The notes under the pieces: generated by a model
Seen by the model: the letters and a program-made list of their open reading frames with translations, nothing else
Database searches by the model: none
What the model was told of the DNA's origin: nothing
NCBI RefSeq assembly: GCF_900188085.1
Contig: NZ_FZOU01000007.1
Coordinates: 208,074 to 272,073 of the forward strand
Direction: 5' to 3'
DNA length: 64,000 nucleotides
Source of the DNA: Granulicella rosea
GTDB taxonomy: Bacteria; Acidobacteriota; Terriglobia; Terriglobales; Acidobacteriaceae
Part shown: piece by piece, positions 56,041 through 64,000 of the stretch
Position numbering within the stretch: position 1 is the first letter of the stretch
How the letters are laid out: each line of letters starts with the position of its first letter
Made by a program: the position numbers and the translations under genes

Positions 56041-56174
56041 ATCGCAAAGCAACAACGACAAGGCTTTGGCCTATCTCAAGACAAGTGCAAGGCGCGCCAG
56101 AGGCAGAGACAAAGCGCACGAATCGCTGGTAAGCGCTGCCACAACCCGGTAGCATAGAGAGTTCAAGGAGCATC

Positions 56175-56732
56175 ATGCCCTCACAAGAAAGCTATCAACT
56201 ACTCCTCGCCGCGGCGGCGGCCTGCGAGGACAAAAAAGCCGAAGACATCCGCATCCTGGCGCTCGATCCCTCGGAAAGCGGCCTGACGGACTACTTCCTG
56301 ATCTGCAACGGCACCAACGATCGCCAGAACGTCGCGATCACGGACGAGATCGAGATCCGGCTGAAGCGCGACTTCGGCGTCTATCCCAACTCGGTCGAAG
56401 GCCGCAGGCAGGCGGAGTGGATCCTGATGGACTACGTGGACTTCATCGTCCACGTCTTCTCGGTCGAGAAGCGCGAGTTCTACGGCCTGGAGCGGATGCG
56501 CCGTTCGGCCACCACGATCTCCGTCGCGGAGTTGAGCGACGAGCTGAAGGCCCTCATCACCTCCACCCGCGCCAAGACCGCCAAGGCCGAGCCTGCGAAG
56601 AAGGTCGCGGCAAAGAAGGCCGTCGCTAAGAAGGCTGTGGCGAAAAAAGCCGTGGCGAAAAAAGCGGCAGCGAAGAAGGCCGTTCCCGCGAAGCCTGCCA
56701 AGAAAGCAGCCGCAAAGAAGAAGGTCTCCTAG
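56175..56732 (+). CDS. rsfS: Ribosome silencing factor RsfS with histone-H1-like tail
   Basis: 185 residues. Residues 1-118 are the RsfS/Iojap fold (DPSESGLTDYFLICNGTNDR, SVEGRRQAEWILMDYVDFIV, HVFSVEKREFYGLERM), which binds uL14 and blocks 50S-30S joining. The C-terminal 60 residues are almost only Ala, Lys, Val and Pro (VAAKKAVAKKAVAKKAVAKK), as in histone H1 or bacterial Hc1-type tails. The usual protein is about 110-130 residues, so the tail is extra. AAGGAG lies upstream of the ATG. A 43-base hairpin separates it from rlmH. Confidence 0.92.
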   Translation: MPSQESYQLLLAAAAACEDKKAEDIRILALDPSESGLTDYFLICNGTNDRQNVAITDEIEIRLKRDFGVYPNSVEGRRQAEWILMDYVDFIVHVFSVEKREFYGLERMRRSATTISVAELSDELKALITSTRAKTAKAEPAKKVAAKKAVAKKAVAKKAVAKKAAAKKAVPAKPAKKAAAKKKVS

Positions 56733-56769
56733 CGAGCGCATGCTCTGCGCCGCGGTGGACCGGTCGAAC

Positions 56770-56812
56770 GGAAACAGCAAGCCCGCGCCCCTGGTGCGGG
56801 CTTGCTGTTTCC
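56770..56812. terminator. Hairpin between rsfS and rlmH
   Basis: A 17-bp perfect stem GGAAACAGCAAGCCCGC / GCGGGCTTGCTGTTTCC with a nine-base loop. Its T-rich side is inside the stem, with no T run after it. It may attenuate transcription between the two genes. Confidence 0.6.
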
Positions 56813-56861
56813 TGCGCCGGGAGGCTTGCATCGCGAACGGACGCAGCAAGAGGGAGTGGTC

Positions 56862-57317
56862 ATGAAGATTGTGCTGGCATCGGTGGTGAGCCGCCGCGCT
56901 CGCTCGAAGGCCGAGGGCGTGGACAAGATGGTCGCCGACTATACCCAGCGCGCGGGACGCTATGTGCCGGTGGAGACGCTGCTGGCCGAGTCCGAGGCGG
57001 CGCTGCTGGCGGCGGCGGAGAGGCAGCCGGGACGCCCGGCGGCCTACCTCGTCCTGCTGGACTCGCGCGGGCAAACCTTTTCGTCCGAGGAGTTCGCGCA
57101 GTTCGTGGGCAGGCAGCAGGATGGCGGGACGCAGCGCATGCTGCTGGGCATCGGCCCGGCGGACGGCTGGAGCGACGGAGCCAGAAAGCAGGCCCAGACG
57201 CTGTTTTCGCTCGGCCGCATCACGCTGCCCCACGAGCTGGCCCGGGTGGTGCTGGCGGAACAGGTCTACCGCGCGCTGACGATTCTCGCCGGACATCCCT
57301 ACCACGGCGGGCATTGA
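56862..57317 (+). CDS. rlmH: 23S rRNA (pseudouridine1915-N3)-methyltransferase
   Basis: 151 residues from the ATG at 56862 (GGGAGTGG upstream). A SPOUT methyltransferase. The C-terminal LPHELARVVLAEQVYRALTI and GHPYHGGH are the conserved SAM/RNA-binding parts. It methylates pseudouridine 1915 in helix 69 of 23S rRNA. rsfS-rlmH adjacency is widespread in bacteria. Confidence 0.95.
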   Translation: MKIVLASVVSRRARSKAEGVDKMVADYTQRAGRYVPVETLLAESEAALLAAAERQPGRPAAYLVLLDSRGQTFSSEEFAQFVGRQQDGGTQRMLLGIGPADGWSDGARKQAQTLFSLGRITLPHELARVVLAEQVYRALTILAGHPYHGGH

Positions 57318-57400
57318 GGCTTCGCCGCGGGATTGCAAGCCGCAAGGATTACAATGAGTCTGGCCCAGGCGACTGGGCCGCTGGAGAGGGCGACCGCAGA

Positions 57401-58273
57401 ATGAGCTGGTTTAAACGCGACAACCACGAGATCGTGAACGATTCCACCAAGACCGTCCGGACCGAGGGGCTGTGGACCAAGTGCGGAAGCTGCGGCGCGA
57501 TCCTGTTCAAGGCCGACCTGGAGGCGAATCTGCAGGTCTGCTCGCACTGCGGCAAGCACTTCCGCTTCGACGCGCGGAGCCGGATCGCCAACCTGCTGGA
57601 GCCGGGGTACGAGCTGGTCGATCTGGAGCTGCGCTCGACCGATCCTCTGCAGTTCACCGACCTCAAGCCTTACAAAAAGCGCCTCCTCGAGGCGCAGAGC
57701 AAGACCGGGCTGAACGATGCGATCGTGAACGCGGTCGGCAATCTGGGTCCGCATCCCGTGGTGTTGTCGGTGATGGAGTACAGCTTTATCGGCGGCAGCA
57801 TGGGCGCTGTCGTCGGCGAGACGATCGCGCGGGCCATCGACCGGTCGCTCGAGACGAAGCGGCCGCTGATTATCATTGCCGCGTCGGGCGGCGCGCGCAT
57901 GATGGAGGGCATCGCCAGCCTGATGCAGTTGGCGAAGATCTCGGCCGGCCTGGCGAAGCTGGACGACGCCGGCATCCCCTATATCTCCTTGATGACCGAC
58001 CCGACGACCGGTGGCGTCACGGCCAGCTTCGCCATGCTGGGCGACCTGAACATCGCCGAGCCGGGCGCGCTGATCGGCTTCGCCGGACCGCGCGTGATCG
58101 AACAGACGATCCGCCAGAAGCTGCCCGAGGGCTTCCAGCGGTCGGAGTTCCTGCTGGAGCACGGATTTCTGGATGCCGTGGTGAAGCGCAAGGATCTGAA
58201 GGCGTATCTGACGCAGGCGATCGGGTGGATGGGCGGCGGGAAGAAGGCGGCGGCCGAGGTTGCGGCGGTCTAA
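57401..58273 (+). CDS. accD: Acetyl-CoA carboxylase carboxyltransferase subunit beta
   Basis: 290 residues from ATG 57401. The N-terminal zinc ribbon CGSCG...CSHCG (four Cys) is intact. The carboxyltransferase core has FIGGSMGAVVGETIARAID, ASGGARMMEGIASLMQLAK, DPTTGGVTASFAMLGD and GFAGPRVIEQTIRQKLPEGF. It works with AccA to make malonyl-CoA for fatty acid synthesis. No accA adjoins. It closes the rightward housekeeping run. Confidence 0.97.
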   Translation: MSWFKRDNHEIVNDSTKTVRTEGLWTKCGSCGAILFKADLEANLQVCSHCGKHFRFDARSRIANLLEPGYELVDLELRSTDPLQFTDLKPYKKRLLEAQSKTGLNDAIVNAVGNLGPHPVVLSVMEYSFIGGSMGAVVGETIARAIDRSLETKRPLIIIAASGGARMMEGIASLMQLAKISAGLAKLDDAGIPYISLMTDPTTGGVTASFAMLGDLNIAEPGALIGFAGPRVIEQTIRQKLPEGFQRSEFLLEHGFLDAVVKRKDLKAYLTQAIGWMGGGKKAAAEVAAV

Positions 58274-58288
58274 GCGCGCCGACCGACC

Positions 58289-58630
58289 TCAGACGGCTTC
58301 GCCACCCTGCTGTCCCCAGAAGATCGCCCAGGTGATGAAGTCTGGGGAGAATTCCGTAAAACGGTGACGTTTTGTGGCCGGAACGAAGAGCACATCTCCT
58401 TCAACAAAGGGGAAAGGTTCGTCCTCGATCGTGAGAACTCCCGTCCCCTTCATGACGATGTAGAGCTCGTCCTGGGTGTGACTTGTCTGATAATCGTGGC
58501 CTCGCGGCGTGAAGACGAGGATGGACATCGTGCCATGTTCAAAGACTGTCTTATCCCAAACACCCTCCGGCCAGGTTGCGGTCGCGGGCAGGGGCAGATG
58601 CGAGAGCGCCGATTTGAAGTCGATATGCAA
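58289..58630 (-). CDS. Small cupin-domain protein
   Basis: 113 residues. The cupin barrel has DYQTSHTQDELYIVMKGTGV (His, Glu) and FVPATKRHRFTEF (His). The first motif lacks the usual HxH pair (SHT), so metal binding may be altered. Its function is unknown; it may be a small-molecule sensor. It is convergent with accD, 15 bases from its stop. Confidence 0.82.
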   Translation of the reverse strand: MHIDFKSALSHLPLPATATWPEGVWDKTVFEHGTMSILVFTPRGHDYQTSHTQDELYIVMKGTGVLTIEDEPFPFVEGDVLFVPATKRHRFTEFSPDFITWAIFWGQQGGEAV

Positions 58631-58741
58631 AGCAGATTTCTCCGTGCGAATTGCTCGTCATGAGCCGATTGACCGAAGATAGCAGGTGCGGCCGGGATCG
58701 CGGGCACTTAATCTGGGGCCGGTTGGCAAAGCTGGCCGGCT

Positions 58742-59290
58742 TCAATACGGCTTCTCGCCCAGAACGTTGCCATGCGGATCGTACTCGGCGACGATGACCA
58801 TCGCGCCGCGCAGGCCTCCGCAGCTTGCCTGCCCCATGCCGACCTTCTGCGTGTTCTTCCAGACCATCTGGGTGTAGTGGCCGATGGCCGCAGCATTGCC
58901 CGGCGTGATGGCGTCGCCGCCGTTGTAGGCCTTGATCTCGCTGTACCAGCTCTGCGAAGCGGAGAGCGCGGTGTAGAAGGCGCCGGTACCGCCGAAGAGA
59001 TTTTCTCCGTGTGAGTTATCGGTCTTGTGCTCTAACTGGCACTTTTTGTCGTGCGCCAGATGCTCGGCCCAGGCCTGCGCGTCGGCGGCGAGATCGGCCG
59101 ACCACTGCAGCGGCGGCGCGCCGACATCGTTTCGTTTTGCGTTCTGGAAGTCGAGCGCCTGCTGGGCCTCTTTTTGCGAGATCTTCGACCCGGTCTGCGA
59201 TGGAACGACCGGAGTTGCGCTCTCCTGCGCGCCGCCGGCATGGAACGCGGCAAGGAGAGCGGTTGCGGCGACGGTGCGGATCAGGTGCAT
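58742..59290 (-). CDS. Secreted CAP-domain protein
   Basis: 182 residues with signal peptide (MHLIRTVAATALLAAFHAGG). A CAP/SCP domain follows: FQNAKRNDVGAPPLQWSADL, WAEHLAHDKKCQLEHKTDNS, HGENLFGG, then GHYTQMVWKNTQKVGMGQAS. The CAP His and Glu residues (SHGEN, HYTQMVW) are present. Such proteins act as secreted proteases, lipid binders or adhesins. Two cysteines (KKCQL, ASCGG) may form a disulphide. Confidence 0.92.
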   Translation of the reverse strand: MHLIRTVAATALLAAFHAGGAQESATPVVPSQTGSKISQKEAQQALDFQNAKRNDVGAPPLQWSADLAADAQAWAEHLAHDKKCQLEHKTDNSHGENLFGGTGAFYTALSASQSWYSEIKAYNGGDAITPGNAAAIGHYTQMVWKNTQKVGMGQASCGGLRGAMVIVAEYDPHGNVLGEKPY

Positions 59291-59333
59291 AGAGATCCTC
59301 CAACCGGGTTGGATTCGGTTCGGGCCGCAGGCG

Positions 59334-60461
59334 TTAGCTGGCTCCGGCTGCTTCGAGCATCGACCGCTGCCGCAGCAGTTCGAGCAGGTGCAACTCTTCT
59401 CGCCTCAACGCCGCGGTATATTCTTCGATCTCGTCTTCCAGCTCCTGCTTGGCCGCCTGCACGGTCTTGCCGCCAAGGTAGGCGTCGAGTACCGCTGGGT
59501 GGACATAGCATTTGCGGCAGACGGACGGCGTGTTGCCCAGCCGCTCGGCGACGGCGGCGATCGCCTGCACGACGTTCTTCTTCGCCTGCGTGACGGTCTC
59601 GTAGGGTTCGAACGCCGACAGCAGGTTGTGCGCGAGCACCGAGCCGGCCCAGGTGCGGAAGTCCTTCGCGGTGAAGTGCTGGCCGGTGATCTCCTGCAGG
59701 TAGCCGTTGACGTCGGCGGAGTCGACGGTATGGGGCGCGCCCTCGGGGTCGAGGTACTGAAAGAGCTCCTGTCCGGGCAGGTCGGAGCAGCGCTGGACGA
59801 TCTTCGCCAGCCGCCGGTCGCGCAGGTCGATGGTATGGCGGACGCCGCTCTTGCCCTTGAAGCTGAAGACGATCTCCGAACCGTGGACCTCGACGTGGCG
59901 GTTGCGCATGGTGGTCAGGCCGTAGGAGTGGTTCTGGCGCGCGTACTCCTCGTTGCCGACGCGGATCAGCGTCGCCTCCATGAGGCTGACGATCGTGGCC
60001 AGCACCCGCGCGAGCGGCAGGCCGGGGAGGGCGAGGTCGTGCCGCAGACGCTCACGGATGGAGGGCAGTACGGCGGCAAAGTGGGTCAGGCGCTCGTACT
60101 TGGTCTCGTCGCGGAACGCGCGCCAGCGCGGATGGTAGCGGCTCTGCTTGCGGCCGCGGGCGTCGCGCCCGGTGGCCTGCAGATGGCCGTTCTCCTGCGT
60201 CGCGATCCAGACGTTCGTCCACGCGGGCGGGATGACGAGCGACCGGATGCGGGCGAGCGTCTTGGCATCGCGCAGGGGCGAGCCGTCCGGCTGGGTGTAG
60301 CGGAACGTCTTGCCATGGCGGACGCGATGGATGCCGGGACGCGCGTCCGAGACGTAGCGCAGACCGGCGGCGCGAGCGGCCTCGGCTGGGTCGGTGATGG
60401 GCTCCGGAGGCTGCTTGCTCCTGCTCGAACGCCTCTTCGCGGCGATGCTGGCCGGTGACAT
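59334..60461 (-). CDS. DNA topoisomerase IB
   Basis: 375 residues from MSPASIAAKRRSS (an ATG eight codons earlier is possible). The N-terminal region (RYVSDARPGIHRVRHGKTFR) and the catalytic core with NRHVEVHGSEIVFSFKGKSG, KDFRTWAGSVLAHNLL and the active tyrosine CRKCYVHPAVLDAY (Tyr at about residue 319) match bacterial/poxviral type IB enzymes. It relaxes supercoils without ATP. A Glu-rich helical C-terminal tail follows. No operon partner. Confidence 0.95.
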   Translation of the reverse strand: MSPASIAAKRRSSRSKQPPEPITDPAEAARAAGLRYVSDARPGIHRVRHGKTFRYTQPDGSPLRDAKTLARIRSLVIPPAWTNVWIATQENGHLQATGRDARGRKQSRYHPRWRAFRDETKYERLTHFAAVLPSIRERLRHDLALPGLPLARVLATIVSLMEATLIRVGNEEYARQNHSYGLTTMRNRHVEVHGSEIVFSFKGKSGVRHTIDLRDRRLAKIVQRCSDLPGQELFQYLDPEGAPHTVDSADVNGYLQEITGQHFTAKDFRTWAGSVLAHNLLSAFEPYETVTQAKKNVVQAIAAVAERLGNTPSVCRKCYVHPAVLDAYLGGKTVQAAKQELEDEIEEYTAALRREELHLLELLRQRSMLEAAGAS

Positions 60462-60494
60462 GGAGCATTCGGATGCGGCGCACACAACCCAAAG

Positions 60495-60600
60495 TTGTCA
60501 TCCTGAGCGCAGCGAAGGACCTGCTTTTCGTCCAGGGCCGCACCAATGTTCGTACAGCTTCAAACGAGCAGCAGATCCTTCGCTTCGCTCAGGATGACAA
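60495..60600. repeat. Dispersed repeat A, paired arms
   Basis: TTGTCATCCTGAGCGCAGCG and the inverse CTTCGCTTCGCTCAGGATGA, with a loop of about 40 bases. It lies between M28 peptidase and topoisomerase genes, both leftward. Confidence 0.85.
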
Positions 60601-60626
60601 CCCTAAGGGCGAGTCGTGACGCGCAG

Positions 60627-62366
60627 CTACTTCACGGCGTTCGGATAGATGTCCGGCAGCGGCGCGGTCAGCTTTTTCTCGTTCTCCGGATGCGGGAAGG
60701 GCTTGCGCGGCATCATCTGCTCGCGCTGCGCGGTGTTGTAGAGGAAGATGGCCTCGACGACGGCGGCCTGTTCGAGGTCGAAGGCGTGCAGCCGGTCGAC
60801 CGTGTCCATGTCGGAGTGGTGCGTGCGCGTGTCGTAGTCCATCGGATCCTGAATGAACTGGAAGCCGGGCAGGCCGACCGCGTCGAAGCTGAGGTGGTCC
60901 GTACCGCCGGTGTCGCGCGTGGTGACGGTCGTGACGCCGAGGTCCTTGAGCGGCGCGATCCACTGCGCGAAGATGGGCGCGATGCCGAAGTTGCCCTGCG
61001 TGTACACGCCGCGCACCATGCCGGTGCCGTTGTCGAGGTTGTAGTAGGCGTCGAGCGTCTCCCACTCCCTGGTCGTCGTCAGCTTGCCGTGGAGGCGCAT
61101 GAAGTCGGGCGTGGACGCCGGGCTTGGCTTCTCCGGTTCGGCGAACGTACCGAAGTGCTGCTTCACGTAGCCGCCGGAGCCGTAGATGCCCTGCTCCTCG
61201 CCCGACCAGAGCGCGATGCGGATGGTGCGGCGCGGCTTGATCTCCAGCGCCTTCAGGATGCGGACCGCCTCCATCGCGACCACCGATCCGGCGCCGTTGT
61301 CGGTCGCGCCGGTGCCGGAGATCCAGCTATCCAGGTGACCGCCCACCATGACGACCTCGTCCTTCAGCTTCGGATCGGTCCCGGGAATCTCGGCGACGGT
61401 GTTGAAGCCGTGCTCGTGGTCGCCCGTGAACTTCGTCTCGATGTTGAGCTCGACCGTAACCGGCACATGCGCGGCGATCATGCGCGCGAGGCGGTTGTAG
61501 TGCTCGACCATCATGACGGCATTGGGAATCGTCTGCTTGTTCTCGGGCTTCTGTGCGTGGAGAGCGTTGACAAGGCTGTTGGCTCCGTTGTCGTCGAAGA
61601 TGATGCCGGTTCCGCCGCCGTTGCGACCGTCCCGCGACGGCGTGACGATGGCGAGGACGCCCTCGCTGGCGAACATCTTCAAGGCGCGGGTGCGGAGCGC
61701 GTCCAGGCGAATGGTCTCAGCGATCGCGGCGCGATCCACCCCGGTGCGGCGGGGGCCGGGGTAAGCCTCCAACTCCTTCAACTGCGCGTCCGTGTAGCGG
61801 GTAAACAGGGGCTCCGTGATGTCGGGTGTGGACCGCATCGCGCCCAGCAGCACAATCTTGCCGGCGAGCTTGCCCTGCAGCTTGTCCAGATCCACAGTCG
61901 CGAGGTCGACATACACCACCTCGCCCTTCACCGGCCCGGCGGTCGCGGGCGACCAGGGCGCAGCCTGCGCCCATAGCGGCTCAGGATCGGGCGAGACCAT
62001 GCGGACCCAGGTGTTGATCTGCTGCCAGCCCATGCCGAACTCGCCCCAGTCCTCAAGATGCGCGTTTTCGAGGCCCATCGTGGTGAGAGTGTCGCGAGTC
62101 CAGGCGTTGGCCTTCGCCATGTTCGGCGAACCGGTCAGCCGCGGGCCGATGCCGTCGTTCAGCGCGTCGGCAAGCTGCATGACGTGCGAGTGGCGAAGAC
62201 CCTCCTCGCGGATGCGCGCGTACATGTTCAGGTCCAGCGTCTCGGCGGCAGGCTGCGCGACGTCGTAGGGCGCGACGGGCTTTTCCGCCTTCTTTTCAAC
62301 CGCAAAGGCCGGAAGGGCGAGGCTGGCGGTAACGCAGGCAAGGGCGAGGCGGCGGGGCGAGAACAT
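60627..62366 (-). CDS. Secreted M28 family metallopeptidase
   Basis: 579 residues, signal peptide MFSPRRLALACVTASLALPA. A PA-like insert comes first, followed by the M28 zinc core: MVGGHLDSW (His, Asp), GATDNGAGSV (Asp), LWSGEEQGIYGS (Glu pair), DTGGTDHLSF (Asp) and THHSDMDTVD (His). It is likely an aminopeptidase/carboxypeptidase that digests extracellular peptides. It is followed downstream by repeat A. Confidence 0.93.
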   Translation of the reverse strand: MFSPRRLALACVTASLALPAFAVEKKAEKPVAPYDVAQPAAETLDLNMYARIREEGLRHSHVMQLADALNDGIGPRLTGSPNMAKANAWTRDTLTTMGLENAHLEDWGEFGMGWQQINTWVRMVSPDPEPLWAQAAPWSPATAGPVKGEVVYVDLATVDLDKLQGKLAGKIVLLGAMRSTPDITEPLFTRYTDAQLKELEAYPGPRRTGVDRAAIAETIRLDALRTRALKMFASEGVLAIVTPSRDGRNGGGTGIIFDDNGANSLVNALHAQKPENKQTIPNAVMMVEHYNRLARMIAAHVPVTVELNIETKFTGDHEHGFNTVAEIPGTDPKLKDEVVMVGGHLDSWISGTGATDNGAGSVVAMEAVRILKALEIKPRRTIRIALWSGEEQGIYGSGGYVKQHFGTFAEPEKPSPASTPDFMRLHGKLTTTREWETLDAYYNLDNGTGMVRGVYTQGNFGIAPIFAQWIAPLKDLGVTTVTTRDTGGTDHLSFDAVGLPGFQFIQDPMDYDTRTHHSDMDTVDRLHAFDLEQAAVVEAIFLYNTAQREQMMPRKPFPHPENEKKLTAPLPDIYPNAVK

Positions 62367-62428
62367 GTGCTGGAACTCCTTGAGAATGAGGAGTCAGCAG
62401 AATAGCAGGTGAGGAAGGACGAGGTGCT

Positions 62429-62549
62429 GGGTGCCCCATTCATCGCGTCTTTGTCTCATGCGATGAGTGGGTGGGGTGGCGAAAAATCCCGATGCGAGCG
62501 GTATACGTCCCACTCATTCGCGTTACGGCTGCGAATGAATGGGGCACCC
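62429..62549. repeat. Composite inverted repeat E
   Basis: Outer arms GGGTGCCCCATTCATCGC and GCGAATGAATGGGGCACCC flank inner arms GCGATGAGTGGGTGGGG and CCCACTCATTCGCG. It sits upstream of the M28 gene and after the small membrane protein gene. The stem text also resembles the hairpin at 34921. Confidence 0.7.
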
Positions 62550-62566
62550 AAGCAATGGAGCCTCAA

Positions 62567-62884
62567 CTACCCCCGCCTTACCTGTCGCCTGGCCCACATC
62601 ACGCCCAGATAGCCCAGCGCCAGCACCATGACCAGCACGCCGAAGGGCAGACCGAAGCGCAGGTAGCTCCAGCTATAGTCCATCTTGGCATGCGCGCCGC
62701 TGTTGTAGATCATGATGAACACGATCCCCACGAAGGTTCCGGCGAAGAACGAGGCCATGCCCGTTCCCAGACCCATCAGCAGGCTGGCGAACCAGCCCAG
62801 GTCGCGCATGGGGACGCCGAACAGGTAGCCGTTGCCCACTGTGCGGGGCTGATTGTCGTACGTGTTGTATGTGGGCTGAGCCAT
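62567..62884 (-). CDS. Small membrane protein
   Basis: 105 residues with two predicted transmembrane helices (FASLLMGLGTGMASFFAGTF-VGIVFIMIYNS and FGLPFGVLVMVLALGYLGVM). A Tyr/Asn-rich N-terminus (AQPTYNTYDNQPRTVGNGYL) precedes them. I recognise no family; this arrangement is often seen as an accessory or stress-related inner-membrane protein. Confidence 0.78.
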   Translation of the reverse strand: MAQPTYNTYDNQPRTVGNGYLFGVPMRDLGWFASLLMGLGTGMASFFAGTFVGIVFIMIYNSGAHAKMDYSWSYLRFGLPFGVLVMVLALGYLGVMWARRQVRRG

Positions 62885-62903
62885 GCCTATAGAATAGACC
62901 CTT

Positions 62904-63704
62904 ATGGGTGACGGTGTGCAGTCCGGACTGATTCAAGCGACGCAGGTGGCCAGCGAGACCGCGCTGCGGCGCGCGGCCAATGGCGTCTCCTACGCCAGCT
63001 ACGGCGAGACCGAGATTGCAGGCAACGACCTGGACCGCATGGTGCAGGCCGTGCCCGCGACGATCGCCGGAGCGCTGGGCGACAAGGCGTACTACTTCGT
63101 GCCGCTGGCGCTGGCCGAGGGCCGCGAAAGCCGCCCCGGAAGTCACAAAAACGGCGAAGACACCATGATCGCCCAGGCCTACACGGCCGAGCTGGGCGAC
63201 GAGGCCATCTGTCACCGCAACGTCACGCTGGGCGGGCCTGAGGGCGGAAAGACGGAGGGCGTCTTCATCTCCACCCGGCTGCTGAACGACAAGTTCGCGC
63301 TGGCCTTCGAGTTCTTCATCAACGTCGGACACGCCTTCGTCGAGACGGCCGGCGTCCCCGAGGAGTTCACCGCCCTCGCCTGGGGACAGGTCGTCGCGGA
63401 CGTGCGCGGCGAGACCAGCCAGGACGCCTGGGAGAGCCGCAACCTCGCCCGCGCCGGCCACGCCGAGGGCAAGGCTCAGGTCGACGAGAAGGCAAAAAAC
63501 AGCTTCCTCGAAGCCGCGTTCTCGGATGCGCTGGCGATCTACCAGTTGTCGCTCTCGGTCGACTTCGACTACTCCGAACTGCGCGAACGCGAGTACCCGC
63601 TGATCGCCCCCGCGGCGCTGGCCGACCGCCTGCGCCTGATGGCAAAGCTCTTTCCGCCGAACGCGGGGTATGAGTTCGCGATTCGGTACCGGCGCCGCGC
63701 GTAG
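62904..63704 (+). CDS. Conserved hypothetical protein
   Basis: 266 residues, no signal peptide. Segments: SGLIQATQVASETALRRAAN, YYFVPLALAEGRESRPGSHK, AICHRNVTLGGPEGGKTEGV, FALAFEFFINVGHAFVETAG and FDYSELREREYPLIAPAALA. No known motif is seen. It is divergent from the small membrane protein gene, with 19 bases between start codons. Confidence 0.78.
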   Translation: MGDGVQSGLIQATQVASETALRRAANGVSYASYGETEIAGNDLDRMVQAVPATIAGALGDKAYYFVPLALAEGRESRPGSHKNGEDTMIAQAYTAELGDEAICHRNVTLGGPEGGKTEGVFISTRLLNDKFALAFEFFINVGHAFVETAGVPEEFTALAWGQVVADVRGETSQDAWESRNLARAGHAEGKAQVDEKAKNSFLEAAFSDALAIYQLSLSVDFDYSELREREYPLIAPAALADRLRLMAKLFPPNAGYEFAIRYRRRA

Positions 63705-63741
63705 CTCAGTTTCCTCATCGCCATGACCCGCCACGGAGGCT

Positions 63742-63871
63742 CGTCACCCCGAGCGAAGTGAAGGATCTGCTTCAGGCTTTTGTCGTTGTCTGTTCATGCT
63801 CCAGTCAAAGGCGGCAAACAAGCAACAGCAAGAACAAAAGCAGGTCCTTCGGCTACGCTCAGGATGACAGG
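63742..63871. repeat. Dispersed repeat A, paired arms
   Basis: TCGTCACCCCGAGCGAAGTG...AAGGATCTGCTTCAGGC and the inverse AAGCAGGTCCTTCGGCTACG...CAGGATGACAG. The outermost arm is mutated (CACCCC for CATCCT). The loop is about 60 bases. Confidence 0.75.
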
Positions 63872-63976
63872 CAGTTGGGGCTGCTCGTCAGCAAAAGGTA
63901 ATCCGCTCTAAGGATTCTCTGATTAAGTTCCCCACTCCACGGCGGATTAAATTACGTTGTGGATGTGGGGGTGCGG

Positions 63977-64000
63977 ATGAAACAGCAGACCTTGGCTTTG
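63977..64000 (+). CDS. Possible transposase start, cut by window edge
   Basis: ATG followed by KQQTLAL, with GGGGGTGC just before. The start MKQxTLA occurs in IS5-type transposases, but only eight codons are visible. The AT-rich stretch 63901-63960 could be an IS end. This is a guess that the next bases would settle. Confidence 0.25.

Noticed and set aside
63742..63871. The paired repeats as CRISPR repeats
   Set aside because: Copies are kilobases apart, inverted with respect to each other and have no regular spacers.

Overview
This window is a gene-dense, roughly 63% GC chromosomal segment whose gene content points to an acidobacterium of the Terriglobia (subdivision 1, family Acidobacteriaceae). 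The pointers are four proteins of the secreted von Willebrand A type typical of Acidobacteria, two giant Oar-like TonB-dependent receptors with an N-terminal carboxypeptidase-regulatory domain, a manganese bicupin closely matching the hydroxynitrile lyases known from Granulicella and Acidobacterium, many secreted proteins with a signal peptide ending AQ, and many short palindromic intergenic repeats. The genus is not resolved. No rRNA, tRNA, CRISPR array, prophage or complete insertion sequence was seen.

Layout. 1-7.9 kb: SGNH hydrolase (cut by the edge), VWFA protein, aspS, DUF1287 protein, Cys-rich protein, exported acetamidase/formamidase, class B3 metallo-beta-lactamase. 8-13.9 kb: ThiE-like protein divergent from sthA and a ROK kinase, then three tandem secreted TonB-C-domain proteins, a secreted unknown and a HAD phosphatase. 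14-19.4 kb: aldo/keto reductase, small proteins, an ATP-dependent DNA ligase carrying a dispersed repeat inside its coding sequence, and secreted small proteins. 19.6-25 kb: prfA, a large radical SAM protein resembling tetraether/membrane-spanning lipid synthases, a TPR lipoprotein. 25.2-27.9 kb: fabF-acpP and a GH75 chitosanase-like enzyme. 28-32.4 kb: small-molecule enzymes, including the bicupin hydroxynitrile lyase homologue translationally coupled to an unknown 295-aa protein, a GlxA-type regulator and an HD protein. 32.5-41.6 kb: rmuC, a TetR regulator, a two-gene GAF-GGDEF unit, folP, dacB, cytochrome c lipoprotein plus membrane protein, and a TetR/SDR divergent pair with two clear operators. 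41.8-46.8 kb: a leftward operon dedA-rhodanese fusion, mnmG, and two VWFA paralogues. 47-54 kb: two giant TonB-dependent receptors. 54.2-58.3 kb: housekeeping run obgE-nadD-rsfS-rlmH-accD. 58.3-64 kb: cupin, CAP protein, topoisomerase IB, M28 peptidase, two unknowns and a possible transposase start at the edge.

How the genes work together. Three themes stand out. (1) Cell envelope and lipids: fabF-acpP-accD, dacB, TonB receptors plus TonB-C proteins, and the candidate lipid-coupling radical SAM enzyme. (2) Translation and RNA modification: aspS, prfA, mnmG, rsfS, rlmH, obgE. (3) Repeat ecology: at least five families of dispersed palindromes lie between genes, and two of them appear to have been captured in frame inside housekeeping genes (the DNA ligase and mnmG). 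The most interesting leads are the radical SAM enzyme, the captured repeats, the dedA-rhodanese/mnmG operon, and the hydroxynitrile lyase/unknown gene pair.
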